Assembly: GCF_017356015.1 (NCBI RefSeq)
Contig: NZ_JAFIQV010000046.1
Coordinates: 1 to 52,934, forward strand
From: Azospirillum sp. SYSU D00513
Lineage (GTDB): Bacteria; Pseudomonadota; Alphaproteobacteria; Azospirillales; Azospirillaceae
Length of the DNA stretch: 52,934 nt
Reading direction: 5' to 3'
Positions 24,446-32,944 of this stretch are shown here, in pieces; position 1 is the first letter of the stretch; the number at the start of each line of letters is the position of its first letter. A program made the translations under genes and the position numbers. The notes under the pieces are model-generated. The model was not told where the DNA came from and ran no database searches. It saw nothing but the letters and a program-made list of their open reading frames with translations.

Positions 24446-24596
24446 GCGCGTCCTCCGGGCTCATGCCTTTTGCGGAAGTCTACAGCGGGCGCATGGGGCC
24501 GGCATCGGCGCTTCCGCTCTATGGCTTTTCCGCCCGCCCGCACCATGCTATCGCTGCGGCCTGTTCCGCCGATCCCCGCACCATTCCGAGAGCGCC

Positions 24597-25940
24597 ATGT
24601 CCGTCGCCGTCCGCTTCGCCCCCAGCCCGACCGGCCTCCTCCATGTCGGCAACATCCGCCTGGCGCTGGTGAACTGGCTGTTCGCGCGCAAGGAGGGCGG
24701 CAGCTTCCTGCTGCGCATGGACGATACGGACGAGGAACGGTCCAGGCCGGAATACGCCGAGGGGATCGAGCGCGACCTGCGCTGGCTGGGGCTGCACTGG
24801 GATCGTTTCGAACGCGAAAGCGACCGCTACCCGCGTTACGACGAGGCGACCGAGGCGCTGAAGGCGGCAGGGCGGCTCTACCCCTGCTACGAGACGCCTG
24901 AGGAGCTGAACCTAAAGCGCGCGAGCCTCGTGTCGCAGGGGCGCCCCCCGATCTACGACCGCGCGGCGCTACGGCTCACCGATGCCGACCGCGCGCGGCT
25001 GGAGCGGGAGGGGCGCAAGCCCCATTGGCGCTTCAAGCTGGAGCACAGCCCCGTGGACTGGACCGACCTCGTGCGCGGGCCGGTGCATTTCGAGGGGACC
25101 GCGCTGAGCGACCCGGTGCTGATCCGCGAGGATGGCCGGCCGCTCTACACCCTGACCAGCGTGGTGGACGACGCCGACTTCGCCATCACCCACGTGATCC
25201 GGGGCGAGGACCATGTCGCCAACACGGCGGTGCAGATCCAGATCTTCGAGGCGATGGGTGCGGCCGTGCCCGCCTTCGCCCATCTGCCGCTGCTGACCGA
25301 CGCGGGCGGGCAGGGCCTGTCCAAGCGTCTCGGCAGCCTCAGCATCGCGTCCTTGCGCGAGGAGGAGGGGATCGAGCCGATGGCGCTGGCCAGCCTGCTC
25401 GCCAAGCTCGGCACCTCCGACGCCATCGAGCCGCGCCTGACGCTGGACGAGCTGGTCGCGGAGTTCGACATGGGCAAGATCGCCCGCGGCACGCCGAAGT
25501 TCGACCCGGAGGAGCTGGCGCGGCTGAACGCCCGCATCCTGCATCTGCTGCCCTTCGACCGGGTCCGGAACGATCTCGCCGCACTGGGGCTTGAGGGGGC
25601 GGACGAGGCCTTCTGGGAGGCGGTGCGGCCGAACCTGTCCCGCCTGTCCGAGGCGCGGGACTGGTGGGCCGTGACCCACGCGCCGGTGGCGCCGCTGGTC
25701 GAGGACCCGGACTTCGCGGCGCGCGCCGCCGCCCTGCTGCCGGCGGAGCCCTGGGACCTCTCCACCTGGGGCGCCTGGACGGGTGCGGTGAAGGCGGAGA
25801 CGGGCCGCAAGGGGAAGGATCTGTTCCTGCCCTTGCGCCGCGCGCTCACCGGGCGCGATCATGGACCGGAACTGAAGAACCTGTTACCCCTCCTCGGCCG
25901 CGAGCGCGCCCTGAAGCGCCTCGCCGGCGAGACCGCGTAA
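24597..25940 (+). CDS. gltX: Glutamyl-tRNA synthetase
   Basis: A 447-residue class I synthetase charging tRNA-Glu. It has the HIGH-type signature PSPTGLLHVGN (about 9-19), RMDDTDEERS, the RGEDH segment (VIRGEDHVANTAVQ) and the KMSKS-type loop LSKRLG (about 245). Length fits the shorter alphaproteobacterial GltX. ATG at 24597; divergent from ipdC, followed after 44 bases by cysS. The gltX-cysS order next to ipdC is the arrangement I recall from A. brasilense. Alphaproteobacteria often carry two gltX copies, one of which also charges tRNA-Gln; which this is cannot be told. Confidence 0.94.
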   Translation: MSVAVRFAPSPTGLLHVGNIRLALVNWLFARKEGGSFLLRMDDTDEERSRPEYAEGIERDLRWLGLHWDRFERESDRYPRYDEATEALKAAGRLYPCYETPEELNLKRASLVSQGRPPIYDRAALRLTDADRARLEREGRKPHWRFKLEHSPVDWTDLVRGPVHFEGTALSDPVLIREDGRPLYTLTSVVDDADFAITHVIRGEDHVANTAVQIQIFEAMGAAVPAFAHLPLLTDAGGQGLSKRLGSLSIASLREEEGIEPMALASLLAKLGTSDAIEPRLTLDELVAEFDMGKIARGTPKFDPEELARLNARILHLLPFDRVRNDLAALGLEGADEAFWEAVRPNLSRLSEARDWWAVTHAPVAPLVEDPDFAARAAALLPAEPWDLSTWGAWTGAVKAETGRKGKDLFLPLRRALTGRDHGPELKNLLPLLGRERALKRLAGETA

Positions 25941-25984
25941 CAGACAGCCGCAAGACGCAGCCGTACAAAAGGGAGCCGTGGGCC

Positions 25985-27358
25985 GTGCCGCTCGAACTCT
26001 ACAACACGCTGACCCGCCGCAAGGAGCGCTTCGAGCCGATGCGCCCGGACCATGTCGGCATGTATGTGTGCGGGCCCACGGTGTACGACACGGCCCACAT
26101 CGGCAACGCGCGTCCGGTGGTGGTGTTCGACGTCCTGAACCGCGTGCTGCGCCGGCTGTACCCGTCGGTGACGTACGTGCGCAACATCACGGACGTGGAT
26201 GACAAGATCATCGACCGCTCGCGGGATTCGGGCGAGCCGATCGAGGCGCTGACCGAGCGCACGACGCGCCTGTACCACGAGGACATGGACGCGCTGAACG
26301 CGCTGCGCCCGGACGTGGAGCCGCGCGCCACCCACCACATCGCCCACATGATCGGGCTGATCGGGACGCTGATCGACAAGGGCCACGCCTACGCGGCGGA
26401 GGGGCACGTCCTCTTCTCCGTCCCCTCGATGGGGGCGTACGGCCAGCTCTCCCGCCGGTCGCTCGACGAGATGATCGCCGGCGCGCGGGTGGAGGTCGCC
26501 CCCTACAAGCGCGATGCGTCCGACTTCGTGCTGTGGAAGCCGAGCGCCGAGGGCCAGCCCGGCTGGGACAGCCCCTGGGGCCGGGGACGGCCCGGCTGGC
26601 ACATCGAATGCTCCGCCATGGCGAAGGAGCATCTCGGCGTCACTTTCGACATCCATGGCGGCGGGCTGGACCTGATCTTCCCGCACCATGAGAACGAGAT
26701 CGCGCAGAGCCGCTGCGCCCATGACGGCGCCGACCTCGCCCGTTACTGGGTCCACAACGGCTTCGTGACGGTCGAAGGCGAGAAGATGTCCAAGTCGCTG
26801 GGCAACTTCTTCACCGTCCACGATCTGCTGGACGAGTATCCCGGCGAGGCCATCCGCCTGACGCTGATGAGCGCGCATTACCGCCAGCCGCTGGACTTCA
26901 CGCGCGACGGGCTGAAGCAATCCAAGGCGACGCTCGACCGCTGGTACCAGGCCCTGCGCGGCGACCCGGCCCCGGCCGCCGCCGAACCCTCCGCCGAGCT
27001 GCTGGCGGCACTGGAGGACGACCTCAACACGCCGCTCGCCATCTCCCACCTGCACGAGCTGGCGACGGCGGTGAACAAGGCAGACGGCGATGCGGCGAAG
27101 GCCGCCGCCAAGGGGGCGCTGCTCGCCGCCGGCCAGGCTCTGGGGCTGCTGCTCCAGGAGCCGGAGGCCTGGTTCCGCTGGGCGCCGAAGGGTGCGGCGG
27201 AGCTGTCGGAAGACGCCATCCAGGGCCTCATCGACGCCCGGCTCGCCGCCCGCAAGGCAAAGAACTTCGCCGAGGCCGACCGCATCCGCAAGGAGCTGGC
27301 CGACCAGGGCATCATCCTGGAGGACGGCCCCCAGGGGACGACCTGGAAGCGGGGATAA
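25985..27358 (+). CDS. cysS: Cysteinyl-tRNA synthetase
   Basis: A 457-residue class I synthetase. HIGH-type motif AHIGNARPVV (about 36-45), zinc ligands in YVCGPTVYD, WHIECSAMA and FPHHENEIAQS, KMSKS at VEGEKMSKSLGNF (about 262-274) and the C-terminal anticodon region KNFAEADRIRKELADQGI. The GTG at 25985, with GGGAG upstream, gives the normal N-terminus (PLELYNTLTRRKE). It follows gltX by 44 bases, probably co-transcribed, and is followed by a repeat pair. Confidence 0.95.
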   Translation: MPLELYNTLTRRKERFEPMRPDHVGMYVCGPTVYDTAHIGNARPVVVFDVLNRVLRRLYPSVTYVRNITDVDDKIIDRSRDSGEPIEALTERTTRLYHEDMDALNALRPDVEPRATHHIAHMIGLIGTLIDKGHAYAAEGHVLFSVPSMGAYGQLSRRSLDEMIAGARVEVAPYKRDASDFVLWKPSAEGQPGWDSPWGRGRPGWHIECSAMAKEHLGVTFDIHGGGLDLIFPHHENEIAQSRCAHDGADLARYWVHNGFVTVEGEKMSKSLGNFFTVHDLLDEYPGEAIRLTLMSAHYRQPLDFTRDGLKQSKATLDRWYQALRGDPAPAAAEPSAELLAALEDDLNTPLAISHLHELATAVNKADGDAAKAAAKGALLAAGQALGLLLQEPEAWFRWAPKGAAELSEDAIQGLIDARLAARKAKNFAEADRIRKELADQGIILEDGPQGTTWKRG

Positions 27359-27409
27359 ACCCCCGCTCTGCTTACACCGCCGTAACTCACTGGCAGAAAA
27401 GAACTTATT

Positions 27410-27496
27410 CGTCATCCCCGCGAAAGCGGGGATCCAGAACTCCCCATCATTTGCTGTTTTGGCAAACGCTGGATCCCCGCTTTCGCGGGGATGACG
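27410..27496. repeat. Inverted pair of 28-base palindromic repeats
   Basis: The 28-base unit beginning CGTCATCCCCGCGAAAGC occupies 27410-27437 and its exact reverse complement 27469-27496, with a 31-base spacer. Each unit also folds on itself (CCCCGC-GAAA-GCGGGG). The stretch 27359-27732 contains nothing else I can assign. Same family as the repeats at 126, 33666 and 41550. Confidence 0.9.
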
Positions 27497-27732
27497 GGTA
27501 AGGCGTGGTCTTCTTCAGCGATGCAGAAACGGGAAACGCGTGCAGTTCCGCATCCCGCAGCCCCGGAGGGGAGCGGGCGTTCAGGGACCTGCCTTGCGTG
27601 GATGTCCATCCCATGCCCTTCCAAATCCTCCGCGCCTGCTGTTAAAAGACGCGCGCGGGGCGCTCGCATTCAAGCGGGTGGCTCCGTTTTTCGCGCCCGT
27701 ATTTCCGCGGGTTGCCTTGGAGGATCTTGGAC

Positions 27733-28203
27733 ATGATCTGGCTGGCCGCCTACATCGGCAGTGTACTCGCCATCAATTACGCCTTCAGCCTCGCGCCGCA
27801 CCTGGACCTGATCTGGTCCTGCTGGGCTGGGCTGATCTACATCCTGCGCGACATGGTGCAGGTCCGCTACGGCCACTGGTCGCTTGCCGCGATGCTGGCC
27901 GGCACCGTGCTGTCCTACCTGCTGTCGGACCCCTTCGTGGCGACGGCCAGCGTCGCCGCCTTCGCGGTGTCGGAGCTGATCGACTGGGCGGTCTTCACCG
28001 TCACCCGCCGTCCCCTGCGGGACCGTCTGTGGATCAGCGCCGCGCTGTCGGTGCCGGTGGACACGGCGATCTTCTTCGGCATGCTCGGCATCTGGGAGCC
28101 GGCCGTCTGGGCCGCCAGCCTCGCGTCGAAGCTGGCCGGCGTCTCGGCGGTCTGGATCATGATGCGCGGACGCGCGCGGGGCACGGGCTCGGCGCTCGCC
28201 TGA
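27733..28203 (+). CDS. VUT-family (YhhQ-like) membrane transporter
   Basis: A 156-residue inner-membrane protein with about five helices. The block AFAVSELIDWAVFTVTRRP, then LWISAALSVPVDTAIF, is the signature of the YhhQ/DUF165 family, whose E. coli member imports queuosine precursors. This protein is shorter than YhhQ (about 220), so specificity is uncertain, and some relatives are annotated only as VUT family. ATG at 27733 has TTGGAGG nine bases upstream; the frame extends to a TTG that would place the ribosome site inside the gene. No preQ1 riboswitch is visible upstream. Confidence 0.75.
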   Translation: MIWLAAYIGSVLAINYAFSLAPHLDLIWSCWAGLIYILRDMVQVRYGHWSLAAMLAGTVLSYLLSDPFVATASVAAFAVSELIDWAVFTVTRRPLRDRLWISAALSVPVDTAIFFGMLGIWEPAVWAASLASKLAGVSAVWIMMRGRARGTGSALA

Positions 28204-28211
28204 CGCTTGCC

Positions 28212-28243
28212 GGCCTGGCCCCGGGCAGGTTCGGGGTCAGGCC
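28212..28243. terminator. Hairpin at the convergent junction
   Basis: GGCCTGGCCCCG (28212-28223) and CGGGGTCAGGCC (28232-28243) pair with one mismatch around an 8-base loop, overlapping the stop codon of the minus-strand gene. No T-tract follows. Confidence 0.45.
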
Positions 28244-28671
28244 GCGTCTTCCAGCGCGGCCGCTTCCAGAAGGGCTTGCAGATGCTGCGGCAGCACCGGC
28301 TTCTGCAGCACGATCATGCCGTCGGCCTCGGCCTCGCGCAGTTCCTCGATGGTGCTGTCGCCCGTGATGACGAGGCCCGGCACGAAGCCGCCGGCCAGCC
28401 GGCGGATACGCGCGATGGCCTCTGGCCCGGTGCTCCCGTCGCGCAGCCGATAGGTGGCGAGCACGGCGTGAAGCGGCTCCCCGATGCCGGCCAGCCGGGC
28501 GACCGCCTCGCTTTCATCCGCGGCGGCAACGACGCGGTATCCCCACATGTCCAAGAGGATGTCCAAGGCCTGCACGACGGCCGTCTCGGCATCGATCACC
28601 AGGACGGGCTTCTTGCGAAGCGATCCCGGCGCCGCTGCTGCGGTCTTCTGTGTCACGTGACCCTTGTTCAT
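28237..28671 (-). CDS. Stand-alone receiver domain without the phospho-Asp
   Basis: A 144-residue CheY-fold protein closest to the C-terminal receivers of hybrid kinases. VLVIDAETAVVQALDILLDMWGYRV starts the fold (about 23); Thr of VITGDST and Lys of LQKPV are in place. The phosphorylation site is changed: the strand usually reading LADYRL reads LATYRLRDG, so Asp is Thr (codon ACC). The acidic pair is reduced to Asp-Ala. It should not be phosphorylated in the normal way and may bind a kinase or phosphotransfer protein as a decoy, or act constitutively. A CtrA-like box lies 93 bases upstream. No output domain. Confidence 0.85.
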   Translation of the reverse strand: MNKGHVTQKTAAAAPGSLRKKPVLVIDAETAVVQALDILLDMWGYRVVAAADESEAVARLAGIGEPLHAVLATYRLRDGSTGPEAIARIRRLAGGFVPGLVITGDSTIEELREAEADGMIVLQKPVLPQHLQALLEAAALEDAA

Positions 28672-28763
28672 GTCTCGCCTGACGTTGTTGAGGCAGGCCC
28701 AACGGCCCTGGGGGCCGGAGAAGCGGAGCCGTGATTAGCACAGCCTCGCCCTGGACCAAGGTG

Positions 28764-28778
28764 TTAACACTGTGTTTA
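28764..28778. promoter_or_regulatory. CtrA-like box, one mismatch
   Basis: TTAACACTGTGTTTA: two half sites seven bases apart, with TTTA in place of TTAA. It is 93 bases upstream of the receiver gene start at 28671 and 201 bases before cimA. The remaining bases of 28672-28978 hold no other site that I can support. Confidence 0.35.
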
Positions 28779-28978
28779 CCTCTTCTTCGTCAGGGAGCCC
28801 CGGCCAGGGGGACCCCCGCGAGCCGGCGGCACCCTGGGCCGGAATGCGACGCGTTCCGCCAAAGCCGTTGAGAAAGCGGACATGATCGTCCATTCTCCCG
28901 CCCTTCCCGGCAATCCTGTAACGTTTTGCCGGCAGTGTATGGCGAGAACAAAGTGATACGGGCGATGGCGGGGCGGCG

Positions 28979-30583
28979 ATGACGGGCGAGCGCATCTATC
29001 TTTACGACACCACGCTGCGCGACGGCGCGCAGACCCAGGATGTGGACTTCTCCGTCGCCGACAAGATCGCCATCGCGGAGGAGCTGGACCGGCTCGGCGT
29101 CGATTACGTGGAGGGCGGCTGGCCCGGCGCGAACCCGACCGACGACCGTTTCTTCGCGGAGCCGCCCCGGCTGACCCGCGCGACCTTCACCGCCTTCGGC
29201 ATGACCCGCCGGTCCGGCCGCAGCGCCGCCAACGACCCGCAGCTCGCCGCCCTGCTGCAAAGTTCCGCCAAGGCGGTCTGCCTCGTCGGCAAGAGCTGGG
29301 ACTTCCACGTGGACATCGCGCTGGGCATCCCGCGCGAGGAGAACATTGTTCTGATCGCCGACAGCATCGCCGCCGCGCGGGCCGCCAAGGGCGAGGCGCT
29401 GTTCGACGCGGAGCATTTCTTCGACGGCTACAAGCGCAACCCGGCCTACGCCGTCGGCTGCCTGACCGCTGCTTATGAAGCCGGTGCCCGTTGGCTGGTG
29501 CTGTGCGACACCAACGGCGGCACACTGCCGCACGAGGTGGAGGAGATCGTCCGCCGGGTGATTCATGAGCACGGCATCCCCGGCGACCGGCTGGGCATCC
29601 ACACCCACAACGACACGGAGAACGCCGTCGCCAACTCGCTCGCCGCCGTGCGGGCCGGCGCGCGCATGATCCAGGGCACCATCAACGGGCTGGGGGAGCG
29701 CTGCGGCAACGCCAACCTCGTCTCCCTCATCCCGACGCTGATGCTGAAGATGGGCTACGAGACCGGAATCCGGCGCGAGGATCTCGCGGGCCTCACCGAC
29801 CTTAGCCGCCGCCTCGACGAGCGGCTGAACCGTCCGTCCAACCGCCACGCGCCCTATGTCGGCCACAGCGCCTTCGCCCACAAGGGCGGGCTGCACGTCT
29901 CCGCCGTGGAGAAGGACCCGTCCTCCTACGAGCATGTCCCGCCGGAATCCGTCGGCAACCGCCGCCAGATCGTCATGTCGGACCAGGCCGGCCGGTCGAA
30001 CCTGATCGCCCGGCTGCGGGAGATCGGCATGGAGGTGGCCGGCGGCGACCCGCGCCTGCCGGGCCTGCTCGACCTCGTGAAACAGCGCGACACGGAGGGC
30101 TACGCCTACGACACCGCCGAGGCCAGCTTCGAGCTTCTGGTGCGCGGCCAGCTCGGCGAGGTGCCGCGCTTCTTCGAGCTGCTGCGGTTCCACGTCACCG
30201 ACGAGCGCCGCTACAACGCGAACGGGGAGCTGGTGGTGGAGTCCGAGGCGGTCGTCCGCGTCCGCGTCGGCCAGGAGACCCGGCACGAGGTCGCCGCCGG
30301 CAACGGCCCCGTCCACGCGCTCGACCAGGCGATGCGCCGCGCGCTGGAACCGCTCTATCCGCCCTTGCGCGAGGTGGGGCTGGTGGACTACCGCGTGCGC
30401 ATCCTGGCCGCGAAGGACGGCACCGGCGCCATGCCGCGCGTCCTGATCCGGTCGCAGAACGCCGACGGGACGGAATGGTCCACGCTCGGCGTCTCCACCA
30501 ACATCATCGAGGCCTCCACCGAGGCGCTGGTGGACAGCTACACCTACAAGCTCCTGAAGGACGGGGCGGCGCCGCGCGGCTGA
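28979..30583 (+). CDS. cimA: (R)-citramalate synthase
   Basis: A 534-residue DRE-TIM enzyme condensing pyruvate and acetyl-CoA to citramalate, the threonine-independent entry to isoleucine. YDTTLRDGAQTQDVDFSV (about 9-26) carries the Arg-Asp catalytic pair, HTHND the metal ligands, and NGLGERCGNANL follows. The C-terminal LeuA-type dimerisation/regulatory domain begins near 400 (FELLRFHVTDERRYN) and ends EASTEALVDSYTYKLLK, implying feedback control by an amino acid, probably isoleucine. Length and the FFDGYKRNPAYA segment fit the CimA subfamily rather than 2-isopropylmalate or homocitrate synthase. Confidence 0.93.
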   Translation: MTGERIYLYDTTLRDGAQTQDVDFSVADKIAIAEELDRLGVDYVEGGWPGANPTDDRFFAEPPRLTRATFTAFGMTRRSGRSAANDPQLAALLQSSAKAVCLVGKSWDFHVDIALGIPREENIVLIADSIAAARAAKGEALFDAEHFFDGYKRNPAYAVGCLTAAYEAGARWLVLCDTNGGTLPHEVEEIVRRVIHEHGIPGDRLGIHTHNDTENAVANSLAAVRAGARMIQGTINGLGERCGNANLVSLIPTLMLKMGYETGIRREDLAGLTDLSRRLDERLNRPSNRHAPYVGHSAFAHKGGLHVSAVEKDPSSYEHVPPESVGNRRQIVMSDQAGRSNLIARLREIGMEVAGGDPRLPGLLDLVKQRDTEGYAYDTAEASFELLVRGQLGEVPRFFELLRFHVTDERRYNANGELVVESEAVVRVRVGQETRHEVAAGNGPVHALDQAMRRALEPLYPPLREVGLVDYRVRILAAKDGTGAMPRVLIRSQNADGTEWSTLGVSTNIIEASTEALVDSYTYKLLKDGAAPRG

Positions 30584-30682
30584 GGCGCGCCGTCCTCCAC
30601 GCCGCCATCCCGCATTCCCGCTTGCACGACGGGGGCGGGGCAAGTAGTTGCTAGGCAACGAGTTCCAGCATCACGTGACGTC

Positions 30683-31453
30683 ATGACCTCCGGCCAGAAC
30701 CCCACGCGCCCCTCCATCCTCGGCGGCCCGACCGTCATCCTGGTGCATCCGCAGATGGGCGAGAACATCGGCGCCTGCGCGCGCGCCATGCTGAACTGCG
30801 GGCTGACGGAGCTGCGGCTGGTCAAGCCGCGCGACGGCTGGCCGAACGAGAAGGCGGTCGCCTCCGCGTCCGGCGCCGATATCGTGCTGGAGAACGTCAA
30901 GGTCTACGAGACGACGGCCGAGGCGGTCGGCGACCTGGAGGTGGTGTTCGCCACCACCGTGCGGTCCCGCGACATGATCCAGCGCTTCGTCACCCCGCGC
31001 GCGGCGGCGGAAGAGATGCGGGCGCACCACGACGCCGGCCACAAGGTGGGCGTGCTGTTCGGGCCGGAGCGTACGGGCCTCGTCAACGACGACCTGACCC
31101 TGGCCGAGACGCTGATCACCGTGCCGCTGAACCCGTCCTTCGCCTCGCTGAACCTCGCCCAGGCGGTGCTGCTGATCAGCTACGAATGGTTTCAGACGGG
31201 GGAGATCCCGCCGGACCGCTTCCTGCACACCGGCGCCACCCGCCCCGCCACCAAGGCGGAGCTGTTCAACCTGTTCGACCATCTGGAAAGCCAGCTCGAC
31301 CGCACGGGCTTCTTCACGTCCGAGGAAAAGCGCCCCTCCATGGTGCGCACCCTGCGCAACGCGCTGGAACGCATGCAGATGACCGAGCAGGAGGTCCGCA
31401 CCTTCCACGGCGTCATCGCCGCGCTCGCTGGCCGCCGCAAGAACGACCCCTGA
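30683..31453 (+). CDS. trmJ: tRNA (Cm32/Um32) 2'-O-methyltransferase
   Basis: A 256-residue SPOUT methyltransferase. PTVILVHPQMGENIGACARAM opens the trefoil-knot domain, with LVKPRDGWPN, LFGPERTGL (motif 2) and VPLNPSFASLNLAQAVLL (motif 3), the arrangement of TrmJ, which methylates position 32 of tRNA anticodon loops with S-adenosylmethionine. The helical C-terminal extension of about 80 residues (LFNLFDHLESQLDRTGFF) is also TrmJ-specific. ATG at 30683; a hairpin terminator follows at 31461. Confidence 0.92.
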   Translation: MTSGQNPTRPSILGGPTVILVHPQMGENIGACARAMLNCGLTELRLVKPRDGWPNEKAVASASGADIVLENVKVYETTAEAVGDLEVVFATTVRSRDMIQRFVTPRAAAEEMRAHHDAGHKVGVLFGPERTGLVNDDLTLAETLITVPLNPSFASLNLAQAVLLISYEWFQTGEIPPDRFLHTGATRPATKAELFNLFDHLESQLDRTGFFTSEEKRPSMVRTLRNALERMQMTEQEVRTFHGVIAALAGRRKNDP

Positions 31454-31460
31454 CGGGGTG

Positions 31461-31481
31461 GCCTCCAGGGCGCCTGGAGGC
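31461..31481 (+). terminator. Terminator between trmJ and the sorbosone dehydrogenase gene
   Basis: GCCTCCAGG and CCTGGAGGC with a three-base loop, followed by TCTTGCTTC, 8 bases past the trmJ stop and just before the convergent stop at 31489. Confidence 0.6.
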
Positions 31482-31488
31482 TCTTGCT

Positions 31489-32760
31489 TCACTTCGCGGC
31501 CTTGGCCGTCTTTCCCTTGCCCGTCTTCCCCGTGTAGGCGATCCGCCAGACCGAGCCCATGGTGTCGGCGACCAGCAGGCTGCCGTCCTTGGCGACGGCG
31601 AGGCCGGAGGGGCGGCCCCAGACGACCGGCTTGCCGCCTTCCTTGGTGCCGACCAGGAAGCCGGCGGCGAAGACCTCGTGGCCGCCCTCGGGCTTGCCGC
31701 CCTTGAAGGGCACGAAGACGACGCTGAACCCCACCGGCTCCGACCGGCTGGCGGAGCCGTGCAGGGTCACGAAGGCGCCGTCTTTGTAGCGTTGCGGGAA
31801 GTTGGTGCGGTCGGCGAAGGCCATGCCGATGGGCGCCGAATGGGCCTGGAACAGCACGTCCGGCGTCAGGGTCTTCGCCACGAGGTCCGGCCGCTTGCCG
31901 GCGAATTCCGGCTGTTCCCTGGGGCCGAGATAGGCGTAGGGCCAGCCGTAGAAGCCGCCGGGCTGTACCCTGGTGAAGAAGTCGGGCACCAGCTCGTCGC
32001 CCAGCTGGTTGCGCTCGTTGACCACGGCGTAGAGATCGTCGGTGTCCGGCCGGACGGCCATGGTCACGGGGTTGCGCAGGCCGTCGGCGAAGGTCTTCTG
32101 GCCGGAGCCGTCGGCGGCGAATTCCTGGATCGTGGCGCGCGGCGGCGGCTCCTCCGCCAGATCCTTGACCGAGCCGATCCCGACGAAGAGCCGCTTGCCG
32201 TCGCGGGAGAAGGCGAGGGTGCGGGTGTGGTGGCCCCCCTTGGGGCCGAAGGCTTCGCCCGGCACGATGCGTTCGCGCGGGCCGGCAGCACTGGTGCCAC
32301 CGGTGCGCCAGGGCAGGCGCCACACCCCCTGCACGTCGCCCACATAGACCCCGCCCATCGCGAAGGCGAGGCCGAAGGGCTTCTCGAAGCCGCTGGCCCA
32401 TGTCTCCATGACCTCCGCCGACCCGTCGCCGTCGGCGTCGCGCAGCAGGGTCAGCGTGCCGGGGTTCGGCTGGGCGACCAGCACGTCGCCGTCCGGCAGG
32501 ACCAGCAGGTTGCGGGCGTTCTCCACCCCGTCGCGGAAGGGCGTGGCCGCGAAGCCGTCGGGCACGCGCAGGGGGACCGCCGGGCGCGCGGTGCCGGTCG
32601 GCGTGTTGTCCGGCGGCTCCGCCGGGACGGGGGCGGGCAGCTCATCCACGCGGATGTGGATCTTGTCTCCGACCGTCTGTCCCGCCTCTTGCGCCAAGGC
32701 GGGAACGGTGGTCGTTGCGGCGAAAAGGGCGATGACGACGAGAAGGCTGCGGGCCGTCAT
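31489..32760 (-). CDS. Secreted PQQ-type sugar dehydrogenase (sorbosone dehydrogenase family)
   Basis: A 423-residue periplasmic beta-propeller. The signal peptide is MTARSLLVVIALFAATTTV to ALAQEA (about 1-24). Family marks: RNLLVLPDGDVLVAQ, GGHHTRTLAFSRDGKRLFVGIGS, GLRNPVTMA, ERNQLGDELVPDFFT and QPGGFYGWPYAYLG, as in soluble aldose/sorbosone dehydrogenases using pyrroloquinoline quinone. It would oxidise a sugar or aldehyde with electrons passed to the respiratory chain; the substrate is unknown. I took the Met at 32760 over one ten codons earlier because the signal peptide then begins at the N-terminus; neither has a good ribosome site. The C-terminus is Lys-rich. Confidence 0.85.
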   Translation of the reverse strand: MTARSLLVVIALFAATTTVPALAQEAGQTVGDKIHIRVDELPAPVPAEPPDNTPTGTARPAVPLRVPDGFAATPFRDGVENARNLLVLPDGDVLVAQPNPGTLTLLRDADGDGSAEVMETWASGFEKPFGLAFAMGGVYVGDVQGVWRLPWRTGGTSAAGPRERIVPGEAFGPKGGHHTRTLAFSRDGKRLFVGIGSVKDLAEEPPPRATIQEFAADGSGQKTFADGLRNPVTMAVRPDTDDLYAVVNERNQLGDELVPDFFTRVQPGGFYGWPYAYLGPREQPEFAGKRPDLVAKTLTPDVLFQAHSAPIGMAFADRTNFPQRYKDGAFVTLHGSASRSEPVGFSVVFVPFKGGKPEGGHEVFAAGFLVGTKEGGKPVVWGRPSGLAVAKDGSLLVADTMGSVWRIAYTGKTGKGKTAKAAK

Positions 32761-32797
32761 GAATCGACGGTTTCCGCCGGAACGGGGCATAGTTCGT

Positions 32798-32825
32798 TTG
32801 ACATGGGCTCGCGGATCCTTATAGT
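32798..32825 (+). promoter_or_regulatory. Promoter for rpsD
   Basis: TTGACA and TATAGT with a 16-base spacer, 120 bases before the rpsD start. Near-consensus for the housekeeping sigma factor; it predicts a leader of about 112 bases. Confidence 0.8.
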
Positions 32826-32854
32826 GCGCCGCTCCAACTCCTGGGAATGCGTGC

Positions 32855-32901
32855 GTGCGTTGGTTTTAACGCACCGTCCACGGCAAGGTTTCGCGCCGTG
32901 G
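32855..32901 (+). promoter_or_regulatory. Structured rpsD leader, two hairpins
   Basis: Two inverted repeats follow in the untranslated leader: GTGCGTT/AACGCAC (32855-32874) and CCACGGC/GCCGTGG (32878-32901). S4 represses its own mRNA in several bacteria, so a protein-binding leader is possible; this is inferred from position. Confidence 0.4.
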
Positions 32902-32944
32902 AACTACCGGGACAATATCAACTCGACATGGCATCGAGGATCGA

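Noticed and set aside
27500..27732. preQ1 riboswitch upstream of the VUT-family gene
   Set aside because: No short pseudoknot-type aptamer with the expected A-rich tail could be drawn.
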